The notes beneath the pieces were generated by a model. It did no database searches, was not told the origin of the DNA, and saw only the letters and a program-made list of their open reading frames with translations. A DNA stretch of 64,000 nt from Oreohelix idahoensis (Eukaryota > Mollusca > Gastropoda > Stylommatophora > Oreohelicidae). Of this stretch, positions 1-8,303 are shown piece by piece. Position 1 is the stretch's first letter, and every line of letters begins with the position of its first letter. Location of the stretch: the NCBI GenBank assembly GCA_024509875.1, contig JAMPIV010019087.1, positions 124,001 through 188,000 of the forward strand, read 5' to 3'. The position numbers and the translations under genes were made by a program.

Positions 1-602
1 CATCCCGGCCACACTATCATAGACTGGAAGAGGGGCATTAAAGAAGAGTTGGCTACCCGAAGGGCTGCAGCTGAAAGACATTTTGTGGCAATAATTCGAG
101 GATTCCTCGGCAAAAGAGAGATTGGCAAGAGGACGAAGATAGCCGTATAGCGCTCCAATTATGTCCCAGTCTTGACATATGGATGCGAGCCAGGGGGCAA
201 TTATTACAACTAACAAAAGCCGGCTTCAAACCTCATAAATGAGGTATCTGAGGAAGATGGTTGAAGTAACAAGAAGTGACATGGTCCGCAACCAGACGAT
301 ACAGCAAGGTCTCAAAACCTAGCCCCTGCAGACCCAAGCAGAACAGTCTCAATTACAATGATTTGGCCATGTATGCAAAATGGAAGAAGATCGGCTACCA
401 TGACAAATTTGGGAAACCAAAAGCCAGGAATTCAGACCTCCAGGACGAACTAGACTTCACAGGGAGGCCAACATTAGACAACCCCTGAAGGACCGAGGAC
501 TAGCCTGGAACCAGGCCAGGAGGAAGACAGCCAATAGGACAGTATGGCGTTCTCTCTGGCAAAGCTCTACACCCCAGGGTAGAAGAGGAACGACAAAGTA
601 AG
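1..602 (+). pseudogene. LINE-A reverse transcriptase, C-terminal fragment
   Basis: This is the 3' end of a non-LTR retrotransposon ORF2. Read in several frames it matches the C-terminal half of the minus-strand LINE at 33055-33822: a GGIKEELATRKAA-like stretch, then a YGCES-like motif, a region around RRDMVRNQTI, and the terminal PxGRRGTTK before the stop. In-frame stops (for example TAG near 149) and frame changes mean it makes no protein. An (AAGT)n run at about 597-607 is the probable LINE tail, and the second copy has the same kind of tail. The 5' part lies left of the window. Family identity with 33055-33822 is seen directly. Placement in the broad endonuclease/RT LINE group is family knowledge. 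Confidence 0.8.
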
Positions 603-603
603 T

Positions 604-1306
604 AAGTATTGTCGCACCTTAAACGAAAAAATACAATTACACAGTTTGCAGCAGAAATGTGCAATTTTAAAACAGACATCCTGGGAATGTGTGAAAGACG
701 GTGGAAAGGAATAGAACGAAGAAAATGAATAAAAGTGAAATTGTGCTAGGGCCCCAAAGACGCAGCAACAGAGAATGCAGTCAGCGACCCATAGCTTGAC
801 TGCTTGCGTCAGGGTCAGCGAACCAGAGCTGACAAAGACCCAACTCCACCTCCAAGTGGTGGTCCTGGAAACAGGCTGCATCACTGCAGTCTGGCTCAGA
901 GTTAGAGAGTAGGGATCGAAGAGGGAAGGTAAACCCGGTCCCAAAAAATGCCGTACTGAAGTCGGATGTGTCGGCCGAAAGGCGCAGATATCGCAGCTTC
1001 GCTGTAAACAGACACAACGCAACCAACATCCTTTTCAGGATGAACGAGGACGACGAAATTGTGCTATCTACAGGACACCAGCAAGAAAGTGTACATCATG
1101 GTGAAGATGTTGCTCTAAAACTTTCAACGGAAGCTCAGACATCATTCAAAGAATGGGAAGCAATGAAACCCAGGCTAATACCCCCTGCATTCAAGATTGT
1201 CACAAAGAAAATAAAGATAAATATCATCCAATGTTACGCATCAATTAATGACAAGGAGTAATCTGTGAATCCAACGTTTTACATCAGGCTATATACCTTG
1301 TAATAT
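604..1306 (+). pseudogene. LINE apurinic-type endonuclease domain, 5' part (interrupted)
   Basis: The translation carries hallmarks of the N-terminal endonuclease of an EN/RT LINE: AAEMCNFKTDILGMCERRW, then STGHQQESVHHGEDVALKL, EWEAMKPRLI and INIIQCYASINDKE. The last block corresponds to the usual IIQCYAPTND strand of the domain. The reading is cut at 749-1054 by a SINE and at 1307 by the Gmr1-like LTR. The next part of the domain resumes at 10609 on the far side of that element. Frame changes show it is dead. It starts directly after the (AAGT)n tail of the LINE-A fragment, so it is a separate insertion. Confidence 0.75.
749..1054 (+). mobile_element. SINE-1, full-length copy 1 (306 bp)
   Basis: A 306-bp element starts with GGG and ends with a short (GAC)n-like tail. 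It is flanked by a perfect 12-bp direct repeat GAAATTGTGCTA at 737-748 and 1055-1066. The body matches 52862-53164 over its whole length, with the same start and a similar trinucleotide tail. The duplicated target belongs to the LINE endonuclease reading frame, which continues on both sides. I see no clear tRNA A and B boxes, so the promoter class is unknown. It could be a SINE or a non-autonomous LINE derivative. Confidence 0.85.
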
Positions 1307-3654
1307 TGTAGTGGTTTTGATGGTATTGTATGATGGTGATATTACTAAGTGTGATGTATGAGGTCAGCTGTGAAGGCTCCTGAGATAAAATGTAGCTGTG
1401 AATTTTCAGAAGGCCTTTCTTGCTACCACTACGACCTCACACCTATCTTTTTTTCTAATGAATGTGGCTACGTTAAAATCTAGGGTACTGAATGTAATGT
1501 GTTGTATTGACATATACAAACACGCACACACAGATATTAAATAATATAATATTATCAATAAAATTTAGAACACAATGAACTAAATTCAGCTGGTGAAATT
1601 TTAGAAAGTAAATCTTTTTTTTAATTTATTTGTTCTGAACCAAGGTTTTATTTTGGCCAGAACATATGAAAGATTTTGGAATTTATGAGTGAATGGCATG
1701 AATAAATGACATGATAAATAAAAGGTGTGTACGTATATAATTTTCACGATTTGTTAAGATTTCTACAGTTCATAATTTTATTTTCCCTGGGAGAAAGATG
1801 AATAGATGTGCTGTTGGGGTGGCTTCATCCCTCCCTGTCTAAGCCTACCAAACATTGTCCATTAATGATGGAAGGAAATGGGATGTTTTAGTAGTAATTC
1901 ACTTTGGGTGCTATGTCTATGAAGTTGGTGTAAATCCAGCAGACCAGCCTGCTTACGTAACTTTGAAAGAGTAGTTCTGGTGCTGGAATCTGGTGGCCCC
2001 ACCTCTCCGTGCTTGGGGGCAATATATCGGGGGGCCCCACCTCTCCGGGCTTGGGGGCAATACAAGGCTGTTCTGCCGAGATGCGACACTGCACGGGTCC
2101 TCACTGTCAATTATTTACCCAGCATTTGACACCACCTTTTGGTGTCAACATAAAAAAACTCACAGCTCTGAAATAAAGTATTGGTTTAGGTTCAGAACCT
2201 TACCTAAGGAGCCACTTCTACACGTAACAATTTACAATAACACCATTTAGACAGGGTCAGATCTCTCTGACCATACAACACATCTTACCAAGTTGGTTTC
2301 ACATAGGATAAGTTCTCCCAGACTACATATTCAGAAATATGTTTATTAGCTTCTTGCCCTAGGATAGGATAGGTGATATGTTCCACTGATCTCAACACTT
2401 GATCTGTCCTTCCTAATCCTTGCTGGAGTTTATATATATTGTTTGTCCCTAGACCCTGAACTAGGGCGGGGGGTCTAGAGCAAATCCTTACTTGTTTGTA
2501 AGGCTAGATTTCGATATGGCAGTATCAAATCACTCGAAACATTAAACAATATTTAAAATATACAAAGAAATAATTTCAATCTTACCAGATTATGAATAAA
2601 GAACACAGAAATGCTAGCAAAACTCAGCTGAGCTGCTGGCTATAGTATGGCGTCCCTGAACTTATTTCTATTTACTTCATTTGAAATCACCACACTTAAA
2701 ATTTACTGTGTCTATCACTGGACAACTATTGAGGAATGGCAAAAAAGCTCGTCTGAGCGCGGATAATATGATTGTCTGTGGCCAATCAATGCCTTGGTTT
2801 TTTTTAAATTCAAATTTCCTACACTAAAGTCATTTCAGTCATGCTTCAGTCAAGTATGGATTTTTATCTGTTAGTCCGTCCGTCTCTACTTGCGTTTTCA
2901 CAAAAAACGTACTTGGTTTTTGAACCAACCTATCCGTCCCCTCTACAAATTTGTCTGAAAAGTTATTTTTAGCCACAGCTCCCACCAATGTCCCTTCTCT
3001 TTCATTCTAACTAGATTTGAACACTTGCGTCTCAAGGTCGCGATTTTTGTGCAAATTAGTGACATGTTTGATTCAATGCAGTCTTTCGCTGATGTGAACA
3101 ACACAGTCTTTTGTCAATGTCTTCATTATTATCTATCCGTCTGTATAAATAAAAGCATATTATTTCACTGCTCAGAATGGGCCATCCGGCCAGCTAATTT
3201 TTATATTCCTAACATTAGTATTAAGAAAAAGTTACTTTTTAAATTTTGTAATATTTCAAGCATCTGCGTTTGCCGCTGAATTCAAATAAAAGGCTTGGTA
3301 TCGCAAAAGCGTCCAATAAATGACTGTGGCGTATCATATCCAAGGTCCCTTCTGTCGATTTCCTTACTTTATGTCAACTTGGGGAACGTGACTTTTTCCT
3401 TCCCCCCCCCCCCCCCCAATTGCGTCTCCTTAGCCTTGCTAGTCTCACGCAATTTTTCAGTCATATTTTTTTCCTTTTGATCCGCCGTTCTCATCCCGTT
3501 CAAATGGTAACCGTTTCAGCAATTTAATTTCCATGGCGGGTGATGACCCGCGGCGTGGGCGATCATGCCTTCTAGTAACTTACGCATTCTTTTTATCCCT
3601 ACATTTTATCCTTTGGAGATATTTTTACGTTGTATCACTGTTAATTTTATGACA
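1307..3654 (-). repeat. Gmr1-like element 3' LTR (2348 bp)
   Basis: On the element's own strand the LTR begins TGTCATAAAATTAAC and ends AACCACTACA, so it has TG...CA ends. It is almost identical to 8304-10608, with roughly 18 visible differences. It is also clearly related to solo copies at 20616-22921 and 44517-46864. It has a C homopolymer at about 3403-3417 that is much shorter in the partner LTR. The short ORFs inside it have no recognisable product. Confidence 0.92.
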
Positions 3655-3667
3655 CATCTCCCCACTT
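3655..3667 (-). other. Polypurine tract of the Gmr1-like element
   Basis: The minus strand reads AAGTGGGGAGATG directly before the TGTCATAAA start of the 3' LTR. A purine run in this place primes plus-strand synthesis in LTR elements. The identical 13-mer precedes the LTR of the second element at 62148-62160. Confidence 0.85.
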
Positions 3668-3741
3668 GAAAACATGCCTACGGCAAGTTCTAAAACCAGT
3701 GATACACATAGATAAAATCTCTCCTCACGTCTGCCATTACT

Positions 3742-5223
3742 CTAATTTTGATCACAGGGGTGCCGACTGAGGAAATCTGCACCGACATTCAATTTGCCTG
3801 GGATATATTGGATACTAAACTGATAAGGTTGAAGCAATAAAGACCACCTCAGCAATCTTGCGTTTTCATGCTTAGCCTGAGATAAGAATACGAGAGGCTG
3901 ATGATCCGTCTCGACCACAAAAGTCCTACCATACAGATAGATTTGAAACTTCTTTATTGCCCAGATTAACGCTAAACATTCTTTTTCGCTTGTGGAGTAT
4001 CCTTGTTCCGCCTTATTCAATTTGCGGCTTGCATAAGCGACTGGTTTCAGTTCCCCATCAGGTGAAGATGATCTTTGCAACAAAGCCCCTCCGAGTCCTA
4101 CATTACTTGCATCGGTTCTTAAGACAAAGTCCTGTGTCAAATCAGGCAGTTTGAGAATAGGCTTGCTAGTGAGTTTTTCCTTTAACTCTTGGAACGCTAG
4201 TTCACATTGTGCAGTCCAAATAATTTTATCTGGAAGTCCCTTGCGAGTCAGATCAGTCAGAGGAGCACAAATAGAATTAAAATCTTTGATGTATTTCTGA
4301 TAAAATCCGCATAACGACACGAATGATCGCACGTCCTTTTTTGTTTGTGGTCTAGGTGCTCTCTGCAGTTTTTCCAAGTTCTTAGGATCAGGGGTCATAT
4401 TACCCTGATATACAGTGTGTCCCAAGAATTCCAACTCTTTGCATCCAATACAACATTTTGTTGGCCTAGCAGTTAAGTTCGCCTCCCTAAGTCTATTAAA
4501 TAACATCTCTAGAGCTTCAATGTGTTCTTCAAATGTCTCTGTGGCGACGAGAATATCATCCATGAAATTCGTGATACATGGGTTATTCAGGGGATCCAAC
4601 AATTTGCGCATCATCCTTGAAAACACACTCGGAGCATTTTTCAGTCCGAATGGTAGCATATTGAATTCATAATGTCCATCCGAAGTGCTAAAAGCCAAAT
4701 AATGTCTCACTTCAGGCTTCACTGGGATCTGGTAATAGCCTTTACTAAGATCCACCTTTGAAAAGTATTTTGCCTTGTTCAGTCTGGCAAATAACTGTTT
4801 TGTGTCTGGTAATGGATCCACTTGTCCTTCTGTGACAGCATTCAGTTTCCTGTAATCTATGCACAGTCTGTGTTCCCCAGACGGTTTTCTCAACAAAACG
4901 ACACTGGAACTAAAAGATGATTCACTGTGCGAAATAATCCCCTCCTTCAACAAATAATCTATTTCTTCCTTCAATGCCTTCTCCTTCGCGAACGGAATAG
5001 AATAGGCTCTCATACAGATTGGGTTTGAGTCTACCAGTTTCATGTCATACTGTAGCAAATTTGTATGGCCTGGTTTATCTGTTAATACATCTGTATGTTC
5101 CTCCAGAACCTGTTGAACTCTCTCCCTCTGGTTTTTAGTCAGGTGCTTACTGACTTTTACCTGTGCTGCTGTTTCACAAGGATGTAATGGGTATTCATGT
5201 GAGGTGAGTGGTTCCTTTTGCAT
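3742..5223 (-). CDS. Gmr1-like reverse transcriptase and RNase H
   Basis: This 493-residue open frame copies RNA into DNA and degrades the template strand during retrotransposition. RT blocks are visible in order: CIDYRKLN near residue 122, FSKVDLSKGYYQIP with a catalytic Asp at about 158, LPFGLKNAPSVFSRMM near 190-205, and FMDD at 220-223 with the other two catalytic Asp. RNase H follows with RTDAS (Asp about 371), a TSEKE glutamate at about 415, and ETDHQPL (Asp about 440). The frame really begins further upstream, in the integrase tail: a one-base indel near 5310 splits them, so the Met shown is only the first Met after the break. The frame ends at a stop about 80 bp before the purine tract. 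No integrase follows RNase H. Confidence 0.92.
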   Translation of the reverse strand: MQKEPLTSHEYPLHPCETAAQVKVSKHLTKNQRERVQQVLEEHTDVLTDKPGHTNLLQYDMKLVDSNPICMRAYSIPFAKEKALKEEIDYLLKEGIISHSESSFSSSVVLLRKPSGEHRLCIDYRKLNAVTEGQVDPLPDTKQLFARLNKAKYFSKVDLSKGYYQIPVKPEVRHYLAFSTSDGHYEFNMLPFGLKNAPSVFSRMMRKLLDPLNNPCITNFMDDILVATETFEEHIEALEMLFNRLREANLTARPTKCCIGCKELEFLGHTVYQGNMTPDPKNLEKLQRAPRPQTKKDVRSFVSLCGFYQKYIKDFNSICAPLTDLTRKGLPDKIIWTAQCELAFQELKEKLTSKPILKLPDLTQDFVLRTDASNVGLGGALLQRSSSPDGELKPVAYASRKLNKAEQGYSTSEKECLALIWAIKKFQIYLYGRTFVVETDHQPLVFLSQAKHENARLLRWSLLLQPYQFSIQYIPGKLNVGADFLSRHPCDQN

Positions 5224-5297
5224 TTGAGTTGCGATAGCTAAGGTCAGTAAGGGGGTGCTTTCCTGGAGTGGTCTGTCCAGATACTTCTTTAATAAGT

Positions 5298-5735
5298 TTA
5301 CATGATAAACTTTCTCCTCCCCTTTTTGTCAATTTTATAGTTTGTTCTAGACACCTTCTCTAGAACCGTATAGGGACCTTGCCAACCAATTTGTAATTTA
5401 TTCTGGCTACCGGGTAGTAGAAGAAGCACCTTCTCTCCCACAGCTAGTTCTCGGTCCTTTGCCTTCCTATTAAAATATGCTGCATGTTTCTTCCTGGCTT
5501 GTTTCAAATTATCATTTGCCAGTTTCCATCCAGCTTTCAAACGAGTGGTCAGTTCGTTCACGTATTGATAAGATGAGGTAACAGTCTCTTCCGCCTTCTC
5601 ATCTGTCCAGGTCCTTAATAAAGTTACATCTGGATCTTTAATTTATCATACTTATTTTTCATGGAACCCATCGGGTCCCGTCCATTAGAAGCTTTATAAT
5701 GAGGACTTTTCTTCCTAGAATCATCACTCACAAAT
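5298..5735 (-). pseudogene. Integrase C-terminal tail of the Gmr1-like element
   Basis: The clear part (5298-5561) reads NELTTRLKAGWKLAND, then AAYFNRKAKDREL, VGEKVLLLLP, and WQGPYTVLEKVSRTNYKI. This is the basic, SH3-like C-terminal end of Ty3/gypsy integrases. Upstream, 5561-5735 gives weaker pieces such as a GRDPMGS stretch and RTWTDEKAEE, which match the end of the usual core-tail linker. The D,D-35-E catalytic core that should lie before it is absent. A frameshift in the GGGGAGG run near 5310 ends this ORF. In the second copy (62941-63939) the same tail runs in frame into RT, which shows the original fusion. Confidence 0.8.
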
Positions 5736-5741
5736 CGACCA

Positions 5742-7403
5742 CTACCAATTTTTTTTCTGGGGTTTGTCTCCCCACTTGAGATTGCTTATGAGAGATCTTC
5801 GCTCTCTTTTCTGTTCTTCCAGTTTATATAAGTCTGACCGAGGGATTGTCATCTTATCCTGGGTAAAATTTACTCTTTGTACTCGTCGCATAGTGGCCAT
5901 GTTAATCCATTCAAGTGAAGACTGGGTGTGAAAAGGGGGCTCCCATTCCACTTTGTCTACCCGAGTATAATTAGTTTTCCTTTCAGGCCTAAAGTTGCTC
6001 CGTGGCGTTTCTAGGTCCTGCACATATTTTCCCTTTGTGGGTGTTCCCTCATGAAATACGCCACATGCTTCTACAAAGTTTTCAACATCGACATTTACGT
6101 CGGGCCAATAGTATTTTCGAGCAATCTTTTGGCAGATGGTACCGACTTTCTCATGGTCACCATCTTTTCCAACATGTAAGCTCCTTATTAAGTTTGCCCT
6201 ATATATCTTGGGAAGAACTAACTGTCCGTGACCAGTGGATCTAGTGCCTGTCTTCCTGTATAATAATCTGTTCTTCACAAAGTACTCTCCCTTGCTTGGA
6301 GGTGTGTGGCCTTTGGGCAATTTTTTAAAACATGGCTTGAGTGTCCTATCCTCAGCCTGCGCCTTTCTCATCTCCTCTGGATGAGCATTTATAGGTTCAC
6401 CTTCTTCCTCCTTCTTCTGTGACCTGGTCTGCACTGTCGCCATGATCACAGGCCTCTCGGGATTCCCCAAGAAGACGTATCTACACCCCAATATCAGAGG
6501 GTAGATTGGTTCATCTATCACTGCTGCTCTGATTTCTCCTTCCACATAGCGAGTTTTCACCGTTATCCTTGCGATGGGAAGTGTCATGAGTGGTATGTCC
6601 TTAGTCGCCCCTTTTATTTCCACTGTTTCTGTGGTATACTGACTTGGGTCCACTAGGCTAGACTTCACAACTGAATCATAATCCAAACCTGTATCATAAA
6701 GGCACCTTATGGTGACCCCATTACAAATAACATCCTCACAAACTGGGGGGTGATAAGGTTCCTGTTGTCCATTAGGATTAACCTTTAATCTTTGCGTCCC
6801 CGACTTCATTGCAGCAATGTTTGAAGGTTTCCTTCTACAAAATTCGGTGTTATGGTTATCTCTCTTGCACCATTTACACAATCTTTTTCCTTGGTTCAAC
6901 GGTTTCCTTTCATTATTTTTTTGGTCATTGAACTGTGAGTTTCTGTCGCGATAGTCATTTCTTGGCCGCTCAAAGTTTGTCCTACCTCTATTACCCTGTT
7001 CTCTATTGTCAAATTTATTAAATGGCTGTGGAGCTTTAAAATTATCTATGTGCTTCTTTTTAGCACCACTTACCTCTGCCTGGGCTGCCTGATACCTCTC
7101 AGCGACATTTAAAACCTCTCCCAATTTCTCTGCACCTTGTTCCATGAGAAATTTTCTCATGTCTGGAGCCATGGACTCTCTCAATTGCTCAATCATGATC
7201 ATTTCTTTAAGATCTTGGGTCTTCCCCAGAGCAGTCCATTTCTCCAAATAGGTTTCCAGTCTAGCAGAGAATTGGTGGTATGTCTCCCCAGACAACAGTT
7301 TGGCATTTCTAAATTTCTTACGATAAAATTCACCATTCTTCTCGTACCTTAATAACAAAGCCTGCTTTAACATGTCATAATTGTCTTGGTCTTCCCTGTT
7401 CAT
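5742..7403 (-). CDS. Gag capsid/nucleocapsid, protease and integrase zinc finger
   Basis: The 553-residue frame joins several domains. Residues 1-105 look like the SCAN-type capsid segment (YRKKFRNAKLLSGETYHQF, then REMIxEQLRE-like helices). A CX2CX4HX4C knuckle has its ligands at 176, 179, 184 and 189. An aspartic protease DTG lies at 237-239, followed by a YPLILG block near 301-306. An integrase zinc finger follows with His 410, His 417 and Cys 447; the fourth ligand is Phe 450 instead of Cys. After it come about 100 residues with no D,D-35-E core (PPFHTQSS, then WINMATMRRVQR). The frame continues upstream of the Met to the (GA)n run at about 7455-7475, where a length change separates it from the gag start. 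Confidence 0.85.
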   Translation of the reverse strand: MNREDQDNYDMLKQALLLRYEKNGEFYRKKFRNAKLLSGETYHQFSARLETYLEKWTALGKTQDLKEMIMIEQLRESMAPDMRKFLMEQGAEKLGEVLNVAERYQAAQAEVSGAKKKHIDNFKAPQPFNKFDNREQGNRGRTNFERPRNDYRDRNSQFNDQKNNERKPLNQGKRLCKWCKRDNHNTEFCRRKPSNIAAMKSGTQRLKVNPNGQQEPYHPPVCEDVICNGVTIRCLYDTGLDYDSVVKSSLVDPSQYTTETVEIKGATKDIPLMTLPIARITVKTRYVEGEIRAAVIDEPIYPLILGCRYVFLGNPERPVIMATVQTRSQKKEEEGEPINAHPEEMRKAQAEDRTLKPCFKKLPKGHTPPSKGEYFVKNRLLYRKTGTRSTGHGQLVLPKIYRANLIRSLHVGKDGDHEKVGTICQKIARKYYWPDVNVDVENFVEACGVFHEGTPTKGKYVQDLETPRSNFRPERKTNYTRVDKVEWEPPFHTQSSLEWINMATMRRVQRVNFTQDKMTIPRSDLYKLEEQKRERRSLISNLKWGDKPQKKNW

Positions 7404-7450
7404 TTTAGCAAAGACTTCATAAGAAGTACCTCTCAGTCCTTGTGATAACT

Positions 7451-8035
7451 TTAAACTCCACCTCTCTCTCTCTCTAACCCATATGTAGTAGCTAATAACT
7501 CAAAACGTCCTAGGTACCCCTCTATGTCATCGTCTTTTTCAACAAAATGGTCTAAATGAAACCCCATAGCTGAGTTTGAGGCTCCCAGACTGGGCGTAGC
7601 ATCTGAGGCAAAAGGGCTGGCACCATTTTCAGGAGCCTGGCCTTGTAATTCCAGCTCCCTTAGTCGTAATTCGTGCTCCCTTTGCAACCTTCTATCTTCT
7701 GCCTCCCTTTCGGCAGTCAATCTTTTTTCTTCTGCCTCCTTTTCGGCCTTTTTATCTTCTGCCTCCCTTTCGGCCTTTTTATCTTCTGCCTCCCTTTCGG
7801 CCTCTTTATCTTCTGCCTCCCTTTGCTGTCGTTTGTCTTCTGCCTCAATCTGCAGCCTCTTAATTTCTCTATCCGCCTCAATTTGTAACCTCTTCTCTTC
7901 AGCTACCTTTCTATCTTCCCTTTCAATATATTTATCACATTCAGCCGTTACGTATTGAATTAAAATCTGACCATCCATTCCCATCTCCTTTGCGGTCAGC
8001 ACAGCAGCTGATCTAAATTTTGCTAGCTCCGCCAT
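7451..8035 (-). CDS. Gag N-terminal region with charged coiled coil
   Basis: The frame begins MAELAKFRSAAVL, about 270 bp inside the 5' LTR, a suitable place for the gag start. Residues about 55-135 are highly charged and repeat EAEDKKAE-like units, which suggests a long coiled coil. A block near the end, LDHFVEKDDDIEGYLGRFELL, is the usual start of the capsid in this group. The ORF then ends in GLERERGGV because of the (GA)n tract at 7455-7475. The gag reading continues in another frame at 7403. It is the structural particle protein of the element. Confidence 0.8.
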   Translation of the reverse strand: MAELAKFRSAAVLTAKEMGMDGQILIQYVTAECDKYIEREDRKVAEEKRLQIEADREIKRLQIEAEDKRQQREAEDKEAEREAEDKKAEREAEDKKAEKEAEEKRLTAEREAEDRRLQREHELRLRELELQGQAPENGASPFASDATPSLGASNSAMGFHLDHFVEKDDDIEGYLGRFELLATTYGLERERGGV

Positions 8036-8279
8036 ACTTTCTAAACAAATCTAGCAATAAGCAAAGTAAAATTTCCAACCACTAAAGTACTTATAATTAT
8101 TCTAGACTAAAATAATTCTAATTAACTAATTAACTAACACTGGCTGTGAGGATTCACCAACTTCTAATTGCCCTTTTAATTTAAAGGGACACTTTTAATT
8201 TTAAGGGAATTTAACAATTTTGTTCCCCTAATTTTATTTCTCCCACCAGGAGATCCTTATATTACTGTTTATGCTAATT

Positions 8280-8298
8280 ATCCCTGGACAAGACCCCA
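8280..8298 (-). other. Candidate primer-binding site
   Basis: Five bases inside the 5' LTR the minus strand reads TGGGGTCTTGTCCAGGGAT. This starts with TGG, as expected for pairing with a tRNA CCA end. It differs at only a few positions from the tRNA-Pro type site known from murine retroviruses. The tRNA assignment is inference. Confidence 0.6.
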
Positions 8299-8303
8299 AT
8301 ATA

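Noticed and set aside
1862..2250. ORFs inside the LTR (with near-copies at 8860-9173) as conserved genes
   Set aside because: Their conservation reflects LTR duplication. The frames are short, overlap on both strands and change in other LTR copies.
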